Positions 33,453 through 43,621 of a stretch of 64,000 nt of DNA are shown one piece after another; positions within the stretch are counted from its first letter, which is position 1; each line of letters starts with the position of its first letter. The stretch is taken from positions 1 to 64,000 of the forward strand of contig JANFNE010000046.1 in the NCBI GenBank assembly GCA_024867545.1, in the 5' to 3' direction. Made by a program: the position numbers and the translations under genes. The stretch comes from Phytopythium helicoides (taxonomy: Eukaryota; Oomycota; Peronosporomycetes; Pythiales; Pythiaceae). The notes under the pieces were generated by a model. The model was not told the origin of the DNA, ran no database searches, and worked only from the letters and a program-made list of their open reading frames with translations.

Positions 33453-34864
33453 GCGGCCGGCGCAGGCAGCGGATAGGAGTACAGTAAGTGCGTGTCGTCC
33501 CGCGAAGATCGCCACGCAGGACAAGTTGAAACTATGAAGCCAAATAAGAAGAGCGAGTCAGTGCAAGCAACGTGTTGCGGGTGTCCGGTCCGCAGATTTC
33601 TGATTCAACGTGGCAAAACCAGCAGAGGCCAGGCGGAAATCTACGGTGCGCCGCGCCGCAATCGAACAGCGTAGTGGAGTTGCAGCCAGCTTGCTGTGCG
33701 CCGACATCTACGGTACAGACCTGCCTCCGGACCGGAGCCATCTCGCGAAAGCAAGATCGGAGGGATGGACGCAGCCGAGGATCCCAACTGATTTCAGATA
33801 GGCTTTTTTTGATATTGGAAGTATAATTTGCCTACAATAATAGTTTACAGCCTATTTTCTGGAGCCGCGTGAACGCGAATGAATGACTCCAAACACGTCG
33901 CAAGTTGGCAGTTTGGAATAGTCGTGTATCGCGCCAGAGATGCATGGCATTTTTTTTGCGTTGAGCGAGCAATTTGTTCGGTATCAATGCTGAATTGCTT
34001 CAAATCGACGGGGGGAAATAAGTTGACAGCAACCACGCCAAGTGAAGGCCAGTTTCTCACAGAGCTTTGATGCACCTCGAGCTCGCTGGTGACATGAAAC
34101 TAGGATACTAGGTTCTACAGCCTATTTCTGCTGTCGACGCCGCGGCCTGGCTCTATGCCGACGACGGTAAGACGGCGGCTTGCGCGACCGACCCAAATTC
34201 ACGTGGATGGATAGTGCGCGGAATCCGCCGGCGCCCCGAGCCGCGGATGGCTTCGCTCCAGCTGCTGACGCCGCCGTCAGTCGCCGCCACGCTGCGCCAT
34301 CTTGGCGCTCTGCAGGCGCGGCGGGGCGTCGCAAGCTCAAGTCGGCGGCAGTGCGAGCGGACGACGCGAAACGAACGCGGTGGGGTGGGGTGGGTGCCTT
34401 GCGAGTCGGTCGCAGCAGGCAGCTCTCTCCTGTCCTATGCGCGGCAAAGCTGCAGGGCTAGGTGTGTGGCGTTGTTGGCATACAAAGCGCAAGAGGAGGG
34501 GTCGATCCTGGCGTCGGTCGCCAGGCCGTCGTCCTCTCGCGGCCCGCGATTGGCCCAATCAGCGCTCGCGGCGCGCGACAGCCCTATCCGCGCGCGTCGG
34601 CATACAAACGCCAAGAGGCGCGCTGACGTACTGTAGGCGTACCGTAGGCTCGGAAGAGGTCGACGTCCAGTTCCCCCGCTGCTTTGGCTTGCGAGGGAGG
34701 GGGCGGCGTCCTGCCCTGCGGCCGGGTCCGCGCTGCCTGTCTAAAGTCAAGCCACTCTAGTGTTCGACCGCGGCCACGTCCGCCGCTCGAGTCCCAGGCC
34801 GGCCCGGGTGCGTGCTCGTCGTCCGCAGCGTCCGCGGCCCCCGACCGATCCAACCCCCGGCCCC
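33453..34864. other. Intergenic region upstream of Arb2-FYVE kinase
   Basis: About 1.4 kb without a supported gene. The part 33785-34130 is AT-rich and is bounded by two copies of ACAGCCTATTT(T)CTG (near 33846 and 34115), which could mark a small insertion. Frames at 34122-34760 overlap on both strands and have biased composition only. TACCGTA-type heptamers occur at 33709 (reverse) and 34640, and the CATACAAA...CAAGAGG motif at 34479 and 34601. Confidence 0.45.
34600..34618 (+). promoter_or_regulatory. GCATACAAACGCCAAGAGG upstream motif
   Basis: This 19-mer recurs exactly at 54727-54745, 30 bp before the start of the ankyrin/FYVE/TPR gene; a variant with two changed bases (CATACAAAGCGCAAGAGG) lies at 34479-34496. 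Here it is about 400 bp before the Arb2-FYVE kinase ATG. Shared upstream position of two FYVE genes suggests a regulatory element. Confidence 0.35.
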
Positions 34865-34920
34865 GTCCGCAGCCTAGCGTCCGCAGCCTAGCGTCCGCAG
34901 CCTAGCGTCCGCAGCCTAGC
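34865..34920 (+). repeat. 14-bp tandem repeat, four perfect units
   Basis: Four exact copies of GTCCGCAGCCTAGC in a row, followed by a truncated fifth. It lies 100 bp before the kinase ATG, so in the promoter or 5' UTR. Confidence 0.9.
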
Positions 34921-34931
34921 GTCCACGAGGT

Positions 34932-35018
34932 GCGTCCGCGTCCACGTCCGCGTCCGCGTCCGCAGGATCCCCATCCGCTAACCGGCGTCCGCGTCCGCAG
35001 CCGCAGCCGCGTCCGCAG
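34932..35018 (+). repeat. GTCCGC hexamer array
   Basis: Imperfect hexamers (GTCCGC, GTCCAC, GCAGCC) fill the space between the 14-bp repeat and the kinase start. The same hexamer is dense at 46699-46745, upstream of the 46763 gene. Confidence 0.7.
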
Positions 35019-35020
35019 CC

Positions 35021-37912
35021 ATGTCGTCCTTCCGCTTCCCGTGGAACCGCAAGAAGAGCAAGGGCAAGGCGCCGGACAAGTACTACCCGGCCGCGCCGGC
35101 CGCCGTCATGGCGCCCGCGCCGCACTCGTCGTCCGGCCGCACCATGAGCAACGGCACTGATTACCCGCCGGCCTCGTGGAACGGCCAGCCGTCCTCGCGC
35201 GGAGGGCCGCAGCAGCCGCAGCACCCGTCCACACGCGGCGGCCAGCCGACCACGCGCGGCCACGCGTCCAACGGCTCGGGGCTGGCCGCGGCCGGCGCGG
35301 ACAGCGGCCGCGGCAGCCCGCTGCCCTTCAGCCACCCGCTGTACACGATGGACGCGAGCGGCATGATCCAGCTCAAGGCCACGGGCAAGGGGCTGCTCGA
35401 CGAGACGGACATGGCCGTCCACCAGGACGAGATCATCAACGCCGTCGTCAAGTACGTGCACGACTCGATGAAGAAGGAGCTGGGCTTCAAGGAGGTCTTC
35501 CTGCCGTCCGCGGACGCGCCCGTCAAGGCCAACGTGTTCGTGTCGAGCAACTTCGACACGTGCAAGAAGCTGCTCGTCTTCGTCGCCGTCTCCAGGGGAC
35601 TCTACCCGGGCCTCTGGTCCAGGGGGCTCGTGCTGCACACGGGCGTGCACTCGGGCTCCATGCTCGCCTACTTCCGCAAGGCGCTCGACGAGGGATACGG
35701 CATCCTCGTCGCCAACCCCAACAAGAACGTCATCGTGCTGCGCGACGGCAAGCAGCGCGTCCCCATCCCAGGATCCGCGTCCCCGGAGGAGCACATGGAC
35801 TCCATCTGGGACAACTTCATCGCGCGCTGCCCCGCCAGGCGCGTCTACTTCCTCGGCTACTCGTACGGAGGCGTGCTCATCAAGTACCTGCTGCACTCGC
35901 GAGGCGACCAGCTCATGCGCCGCAACGGAGCCATCGCGCTCGTCGAGTCCAGCCACCGTATCGAGGACGGAGACGCGCAGTCGGTCAAGTCCATCCTCGC
36001 CCACCGCACCATGTACTGGGAGAGCAACGACCTGCCCTTCCAGAGCAAGCTTGACGGAGACGCGCCGCATCGCACGGGCTGCACGTGCCTCTCGGCCGGC
36101 AGACCGCCGCGCATGCACTCGAACCACTACTATGTGACGGCATTCTGCATCAACACGATCCAGGACGCGCTCTTCCGCTTCTTAGAGGTCCGCGACGCTA
36201 ACACGTACGTCGACGGAGAGAAGCCCGTGCCCACGCCGCCCATGTCGGCGCCAGGTGCGCTTATGAACGCCAACCCGGCCGGCGGCAACAACCTCGGCCC
36301 GCCTACGCTCGACCGCCAGACGTCGCGCCGCGAGGCCAACAACTCGCGCTTCGGGCCTGGCGGCAGCGAGAAGCACTGCAACCTCTGCTTGTTCCACTTC
36401 ACGCTTTTCGACCGCCGCCACCACTGCCGCATGTGCCACCGAGCCGTCTGCAACGCGTGCTCGCGCGACAGACTTTTCCTGCCCGGGTCCAGCACGGCCC
36501 AGCGCGTGTGTACTGAGTGCGCCACCGAGGGCCCGCGCGCCAACAACAACACTATCAACAACGGTGGCAACCAGGCCCCGGCGTACCCGCGGCTAAACCG
36601 CACGGCTAGCGACGCTGCCAACACGCCGGACGCCGCTGCCATGGCCATGCGTGCGCGCTCGGACACGCAGATGTCGGACAACGGCAACAACAACGGCCGC
36701 ACGCAGTCGAACGCCGGTCAGACGGGCAACTCAAAACTCTCCGTTGAGGACTTTGACCTGCTCAAGGTCATTGGTAAGGGCGCATTCGGTAAAGTCATGC
36801 TCGTGCGCAAGAAGGTGCCCGACAACATGGTCAACTCGAACGCCATCTACGCTATGAAGGTGCTGAAGAAGGCCTCGGTGTTCGCCAAGAACCAGGTCGA
36901 GCACACCAAGTCCGAGCGCCGCATCCTGCGCGACATTGACCACCCGTTTGTTGTGCGTCTGCGGTATGCGTTCCAGAACGAGGACAAGCTTTACCTTGTC
37001 ATGGACTACTACAACGGTGGTTCGCTCTTCTTCCACCTGCGCAAGTCGCGCAAGTTCAGTGAGAAGCGTGCTCGCTTCTACGCCGCGCAGCTACTGCTGG
37101 CTATGGCACACCTGCACGATCTGAACATTGCATACCGTGACTTGAAGCTCGAAAACATTCTTATGGATGACAAGGGCTTTATCTCGCTCACGGACTTTGG
37201 TCTGTCGAAGGAGAATGTGGATGTGCCCGACGGAGCCAAGACGTTCTGTGGTACTGCCGAATACATTGCTCCCGAGCTGCTCAAGGGCCTGCCGTACGGC
37301 AAGGCTGTCGACTGGTGGGGTTTCGGCACGCTGCTGTATGAAATGATGACCGGACAGGTGAGTTCTGATGAGTTTGTTCCGGGACAATTACAGTGTCTTG
37401 GATAAGCTGACGCATGTGATATGATTTTCAGACACCTTTCTTCGATCGCAACCGGAAGCGCATGTTCCACAACATTCTGCACCGCGACGTTGTCTTTACT
37501 CAGTCTTTCTCTGAGGACGCAAAGGACCTACTCACTGGGGTACGACTTTTTTTTTTGTCTTGTTATTGGTATAAGTTTTCTCTTTTCAAGGAAACTAATA
37601 TTGCTCTGATGATTCCAGCTTTTGCGTCGCGACCCGGCTAAACGCCTTGGCTCGGGCCCCTCGGGTGCTCAGGAAATTATGGATCACCCGTTCTTCGCGA
37701 GCATTGACTTCGACCTACTGATGAAGCGCGAGATTGAACCGCCTTTCAAGCCCGTCGTCTCGAGTGAGGCTGACACGACTAACGTGGCCAACATTTTCAC
37801 GCGCGAGCTGGCCCGCGACTCGCCCGTCACACAAGAGCTGGGTGCCACGCACCGCGCGCAGGCCCACTTTGAGGGCTTCACGTACATGCCGACGTCGGAG
37901 ATGCACGGCTAG
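35021..37912 (+). CDS. Arb2-like hydrolase fold - FYVE - AGC protein kinase fusion
   Basis: Three exons, 35021-37357, 37432-37539, 37619-37912 (all phase 0), 912 aa. Residues about 1-110 are disordered. About 125-400 is an Arb2/FAM172A-type alpha/beta-hydrolase-like domain (PGLWSRGLVLHTGVHSGSML, EGYGILVANPN, SPEEHMDSIWDNFIARCP, FLGYSYGG nucleophile elbow). A FYVE finger follows at about 450-510 with the DRRHHCRMCHRAVC signature that binds PtdIns3P. After an Asn-rich linker comes an AGC Ser/Thr kinase (about 575-840): GKGAFGKV, AMKVLKK, YRDLKLEN, DFGLSKE, TFCGTAEYIAPE, then an AGC tail with turn motif and the hydrophobic motif FEGFTY. All catalytic kinase residues are present. It is probably a kinase recruited to PtdIns3P endosomes; the role of the Arb2 domain is unknown. 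The first exon is strongly GC-rich. Confidence 0.92.
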
Positions 37913-38632
37913 TCGGCACGTGTCTGCCAGTGCGACAAGTTTGTAGAACGTACCACCCCGCCCGCCCTCGACGCAAAATCGTCTTCGATGCAACGCGTGC
38001 GGACGGATCGAACACCCGCATTGCGGAAGCTGTGTGCGTGCAAGTGCGAGGTGGACGGGGTGAAAGAATGATGGGTGGAGAGGTGGAGAGTAGACGAACG
38101 AAGAAGAATGTGGTTGTGTACGCCTGTGCTTGTTGCGTGTTTTCGTTTGCTGCTTTCTGCCTTTGCAGTCATGTTTCGATGCAACCCTCAGTGAAGTTAT
38201 GATCAAAATCCGATGGTGCGTGTGTCGTTCTGGCTGAAAGATTTCTTGCAACTCAATGTGGAACGCAAAGAGCCAAAAAAAATTAGCGTACCAGCGAGCG
38301 TCAAGCAGATCAACAAGGCGGCCAGGTCGGCCGCGTCACCTCTGTCTGTGACCTCAAGCTATTTTCCTCAGGCGGCATGCTATTCCCGCTTGGATCGAGA
38401 CAAGACCACCAGGGCGACGTCGCCCCCATCCAGGATGAGATCTCCCACCTGAAGAGAACTATCAATAGCATCACGCCCCGTTTCGAGTGGTTTTGCGACT
38501 TTGGGGCTGGAGGTGGTAGTTTCGAGGCTGTCGCCGTTGCTTTGGCATTCCGCGACTCTCCGCTCAGGCCGCAAGAGAGGGAAAAGGCTCCAGCATTTAC
38601 CGCAAGCGAATTCGCGCCAGCTGCCAATCACC
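37913..38632. other. Intergenic region, 720 bp
   Basis: Holds the 3' end of the kinase gene and the upstream region of the CaaX-ending gene. The frames present are short and overlap on both strands; nothing else is recognised. Confidence 0.45.
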
Positions 38633-40004
38633 ATGACGGAGATCCACTTCGGCGATGTCATCCAGCTGAAAGCTGCTACGACCAGCAACCAGGCCGAGCT
38701 GAAGGCTCTGGGCTTTATTGAACAAGGCAAGAATAGCCAGGTGATGCTGGTGATGCCGCCGTGCAAGGATGGACTCGTTTTCAAAGAGGCCGAGTTCATT
38801 GTGTGAGTCTCAACTTTTGATAAATCCCTCCCTTTCCTCTGGAGTTCACAACAACTCACTTTTTTTCGCGCTTCATCCCAGCTCACCTGCACGAGGAGAC
38901 AAGCAGGCAGCTCCGAATGCTCCACTCACGTACAACACGCCATTTGTGCTGAGAACGTCGGACGGCAACGGGTATTCGCTCAACAATAAGGTCTCGGGTA
39001 TCCGCGACGGCGTGACGCTCCACCAGATGGGCATCAAGGGCGAAATGTTCCTGGCAGTCGAGAAGGATGGCTTCACGCCCGACACGGTGCGTGCTCAGCG
39101 GTTTCCCTACTCGTTATCTTTGTGTCGATCTTCTGATGTCTGCCTATCGCACGCTCAGATCGTTCACAGCGGAGACACAGATGTTCGGCTCACCGTCGTG
39201 GACTCAAACCGCATTCGCAAAACGTACAACCAGCCACTAGCACTCTTCCATAAAGCAAAGTCGGATGCCCCCGAAGGATTTGTTGGCTGTGGCGTTACCA
39301 AGAACAGCAAGCCACTCGTCTTCTCTCTCGTCAAGCTAGAGGGCAAGACCCGGACGAGCTCGTTCGTTAAGAATGCCGATGCGATTGCCAACGACCCTGC
39401 CAAGGCCGACGAGCTCAGCCGTGCCGACCGTGTGGACAGCGATGCGTCCGAAATGGATGCTCGAAGTCGACACGGCAGCTTGGTGAGTCAAACGTCGATG
39501 TCAGTCATGGCTCCAGCCAGCCCGACAGCCGCCCCAACCAAAGCGGAGGAGCCTGAAGCCGTTGTTGCACCTGCTGCAAACGACTCAACGACAAATACGC
39601 CTCCTGTAAGCAGCACGACGGAGCAATCAGCGGCATCAGAGCGCGAGGCAGAGCACTTAATCCCAGTGCCGACAGAGGTGACTAAGACAGTTGATTCCCC
39701 TCAAGAATCTACCAAGGATATTTCGCCAGAGGCTGCTGATCCTACAACTGAGATCCCGGTTAAAGAATCAGAGGCTGTTGAAGCACCAGTGGAGACGCCG
39801 ATGTCACCCACCGAGTCGACTTCAGTGGCCGAAGTTGTCATCTCCGAGGCTTTCACAGCCACGAGCGACGCGCCTGCAACAGCTGCCACCATGACGACGA
39901 TCAGTTCCACGACGGTGGTTGAGGAGGATCCAGACGAAGCTGAGATCTCGGCCAAGGGAACATGTGTCGGTCTTGGCGGTGGCTCTGGATGCTCCGTCAT
40001 GTGA
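38633..40004 (+). CDS. Unknown protein ending in a CaaX box
   Basis: Three exons, 38633-38802, 38882-39086, 39159-40004, 406 aa. The first intron (79 nt) splits a Val codon; the second (72 nt, GTGCGT...CTCAG) is stop-free and a multiple of three, so retention would insert 24 residues. Residues 1-170 look like a compact beta-rich domain (LTYNTPFVLRTSDGNGYSLN, GIKGEMFLAVEKDG) that I do not recognise. From about 195 the chain is Ser/Thr/Glu/Pro-rich and disordered. The last four residues, CSVM, fit a farnesyl-type CaaX box, so membrane anchoring through prenylation is predicted. The function is unknown. Confidence 0.75.
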
Positions 40005-40133
40005 TTTCACAATGCTGCGGGCAACCGCGAGGCAACTCGATGCATTGAATTCGTAGGTTTTTATAGGGGCAGTCGCCAAACCACCGGATTATAAACGCCA
40101 TTGCTCTGTTTGACTGCGTCCAATCTATACTTC
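40005..40133. other. Convergent gene ends
   Basis: The CaaX-protein gene (+) and the B-box/pseudophosphatase gene (-) end 129 bp apart; the terminators of both must lie here or overlap the opposite gene. Confidence 0.6.
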
Positions 40134-43100
40134 TCAAAGTCTGCGAACCATATCGAAAAGCACTCCCTGCACCTCTATCTCCTCCTCGCCTTGGATATTT
40201 TCATCCTCGCCCGCCATGGTTTCTCGCTCTTTTCCCGCTTTTCTCCTATTCCGCTGGAGTCTTTGAGCTGCCGCCTCCCTTGTAGCAATGCGTTGGGCAT
40301 CCTTAAGCTCGTTCAATTGATCAGTTCGTTGCGTCTCATCAGGCTCCGCGTATACCAGTCCACCGTCTGCTGCTAGAAGCGGAGCTCCGAGCAGTCCTCT
40401 CTTTGTTGTTCGTCGCGACAAAAATTCCTCTTCTGGGTTTTCTCGAGTCACACCGGCGTACATGGCATCAGTTGTTAATGCAAGTGCTGCACGGACAAGA
40501 GCAACTTGCCGCGCTGAATGAGGAGATGCTGGGATCGAAATGGTAGAGGTGCTGGATGGGTGATACCGCGACTGGCAGTCATGATGCCGTTGAACTCGCT
40601 CGAGAGCCTCGCTCGCCGATAGCCCATACAATCGACCAAAAAGTAGAGCACCGACAAGCCCAGTGCGTCCATGGCCATCTTTACTGAATACAAACAGACT
40701 ATGCCCAGCGCGAATCCACTCTTCCAGCTCCTTCACCAGTCGAACGGAAGGTTCGGTATCTAGATGGGTTTTAGTACAAGACGAGTGTTCACCATCCCCG
40801 GGGATTCCGTCGTACTGAATCGGTAAATGGGCAAACACAAGCCGCATTTCAAGTCGAGTTACAGCCTCTCCAGCTGTGACAGCGTGCTGACGAGCGAGAT
40901 CTGAGCGTGCGACAGCCATTTCCACTGCCTGTTCGGCCTCCATGACATCTTCTTGAGTCGATCTGCGTGAAGCTTGACACGCTCCCAATGCTTCGGCAGC
41001 TTCTACCTCGGACCGTAGAGCGAGCTCTAGCTGACGGTCAGCGCGCTTCTTTCCGGCACGGAGCTCTGCCATAAGAGCATCGTAGCGTTGCCGGACTAGT
41101 TTCTCAAATCGCCACCTAGTCGACATCTCAGCAGAAGCTATCGCCTGTGACTGCTTTCGAGCTCTGCTCAGCTCATTTTTGCCCAAAGAATTGTTTTCTT
41201 GCCCTTCAATTTGTCTTTCAAAATCCTCAAGCTCGCGTGCGCCCATAAGACACACAAAAGCGTTCACTTGCTCCAGTAGAATGGTTGTGATCGGATCCTT
41301 GCCGACACCGGCAGGAGCTCCACCACTTAAAATTGCACCGCCTGCTCTCTTTCCTTTCACTACATGTGATGATGCACGTGGATGTGCTCCAAGTAGTACG
41401 CGGCCTCGCAGCAACCAGTACGAAGCTGCAGTTGGTCCCGAGTGCGTAGCTCTGAATTGTTGATATCGAGCTACATCCTCTGCAACCACTCGTCCATCGG
41501 GAGAGGCTCGTGCAAAAACTCGGGGCAGTCGAGTCGGTAGTGGAACTCGTGATTGCCTCAATATGCCCTCACCAACTCCATTCATTCCGTAGCTAGGATG
41601 CCACTTTGGGTTATGCTGAACGCGCGCAATTCGACGCTGCACAGCCGGGTCACTGAGCTGAGCTGCTTGTGCCCAGTTATGCAGAGAGCGAGTCAACCGC
41701 TTTTCCCACTGGGCTTTGAGCATAAGGAAAAGAGATTGGGCCGCGTTTTGCCGCTTTCGGTACACCTGCTCGATTTCATCCATCGACAGTGCCATTGTCA
41801 GCATCGATTGATCGGATACCCGTATTTTGCGATTCTGGCGGTCCCATCGTCGCCGAGACCAGCGCTGTATTGCCGTTGCAGACTGCACACGAAGCTCCTT
41901 GTGTTGCCTTTCACGATGTCTTCGTACAAATTTGCGCCAGCGAGCCCAAGCAAAACCCATGTACACAAAGAGGAGTCTGTTGACTACATGCCGGAGCTGC
42001 TCTGATCGTTCGAGCTCGGGTAACCTCAGATCCCGTACTTCGAGAGTGAAGAAGCGAACAAGTTGACTCTTTGGTGGCGGCCAATCTTCTTTGAGGTGAT
42101 GTTCGTTAGTGATGAAAGGTTCAAGACCTTCGTCTTCCCATTCACCAACAATTGACTCTCCAAGTGCCAGTCCAAGCCAATTGCTGAGGTTCCATTGGCC
42201 AGCAGCAAGGTCTGCAAAAAAGCGCTCATCATCAGGTTGGAACAGTCGAAACTCCATCGCGCGTTGTCCAACAATTTCTAAGGCGCTATCACGGATTTGG
42301 GCAATCTGGTGGGGTGTTGGAAATGAGTTGAGTATTTCGACTTGGTGGAGAATAGCCGAGGCAACAGCGTGCCGACGCGAACGGCGAGCAAGTGCTTCAG
42401 CTGTTGCAACAGCTCGAAGTGCAGCAAGTCGTGATGGGAAAACGTCGAGAGGTATCACCGGAGCAATTTGGTGAGATGGAGAGGATGGTAGCACGAGGTT
42501 CGCACGAAAGGAGCCATTTGCCAGCGCCTCTACCCCTCGAAGCCAGAGAACACGGCAAAATGAGCCTGGACGACCATCAGAGCCAACTGCAGAAACAGAT
42601 GTCGAGTTGACAACCACGCCGTGGAGAAGCTCTTGGGGCCAGCGGCCACAGTCAGGTGCACGGAATAGAACACTTGATCCAGTCGAAAGCATGTTTAGAT
42701 CGACAATATTGATTGGAGAGGTTGGAGGTATCGATACTACCTTTTCCTGATGCGTGAAACTCTTGACGCTGGGAGTACCTTCGTATTTATCAATTGCGAC
42801 GCATCCGCGTGCGAGTTGGACATTATGATTCGCAAATTCAGGAAGCTGAAAAAACAAACAAACAAGAAATGTTAGAGCGATATCGGTGTCTCCTGAGTCG
42901 TCGATTGGTCACTCACGATATGGATGGCGTCAGCGCAACGCCAACAAAACGATAGCAGGCAGTCACGGCAAGAAACAGCGATTTGCCGAGCAGCACACTC
43001 TTCACAGTTCTGGGAGAGAGAGGGTAGTGGCAGCGACAACGATGAGAGGACCACCTTGGTCTCGTCAACGGGAAGCCTCGATTGCGAGAGCAGGTCATTA

Positions 43101-43441
43101 ATATCGTCATCGTTGCGAACGAAAGGGAAATTGGAGCGGATCCAGGGAGCAAGGCCATCATCCATATCCGTTGAGTCCGCGATGTCATCACAGGAACTGT
43201 AGTCTTCGATCATTCTATCGCCGATATCCGCATCGTCACCAGGTTCCTTACCTTTGCCAAGCTTCACACCTCTCTCAGCCTCATCTACGCGTGCTTTGTG
43301 AGGAAGTTCTGTGATCTCTGGTCTTACATCTTCATCGCCACAAAAGCTATGCTGCTCGCCGTCTGTATCCTGCGCGCCGTTGTCGCCATTCGGCATCCCA
43401 GATGCGTCGATCGAGCAGTCACAGCTAAAATTGATCAACAA
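40134..43441 (-). CDS. B-box zinc finger protein with pseudophosphatase domain
   Basis: Two exons, 43441-42917 and 42845-40134, 1078 aa; the 71-nt intron is phase 0. The N-terminus is acidic; a B-box-like zinc site (CEECAARQIAVSCRDCLLSF then CWRC) ends exon 1 at about residues 145-172. The middle is helical with basic, IQ-like segments (about 480-560) and a coiled coil (about 730-830). A tyrosine/dual-specificity phosphatase-like domain follows; its signature reads FSKDGHGRTG where active enzymes have HCxxGxxR, so the nucleophilic Cys is Ser and the preceding His is Phe while the Arg is kept. A substrate-binding but inactive (STYX-like) role is inferred. A second possible start is Met16. Partner and location are unknown. 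Confidence 0.8.
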
Positions 43442-43621
43442 CCTACAGTATCAATTGGCCAACTCACGTTTCATTTTGTTGCAAGTGCCGGTTTGTGTCG
43501 AGTAAAAGCAAAAACGAATCCTCCTCCTTTCGTAGGAGTCCTGTCCGTGTCGAGTTTTCTTTGTCTGTGTCTGTGTCTGTGTGTGTGCGAAGGTGTGTAA
43601 ATGGGTATCGCTGCTTCCAAC
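43442..43621. other. Short spacer with CTGTGT repeats
   Basis: 180 bp between the B-box gene start and the CNOT4 stop, both on the minus strand. It contains a TGTGTC/TGTG low-complexity run at 43560-43595, close to the CNOT4 3' end. Confidence 0.5.

Noticed and set aside
32217..33524. 435-codon minus-strand frame opposite the lipid kinase
   Set aside because: Shadow of the kinase; rich in H, L, V, R without domains.
34865..34920. CRISPR-like array
   Set aside because: Units are directly adjacent without spacers; the window is eukaryotic.
34916..36127. 403-codon minus-strand frame opposite the Arb2-FYVE kinase
   Set aside because: Shadow; the opposite strand shows hydrolase and FYVE motifs.
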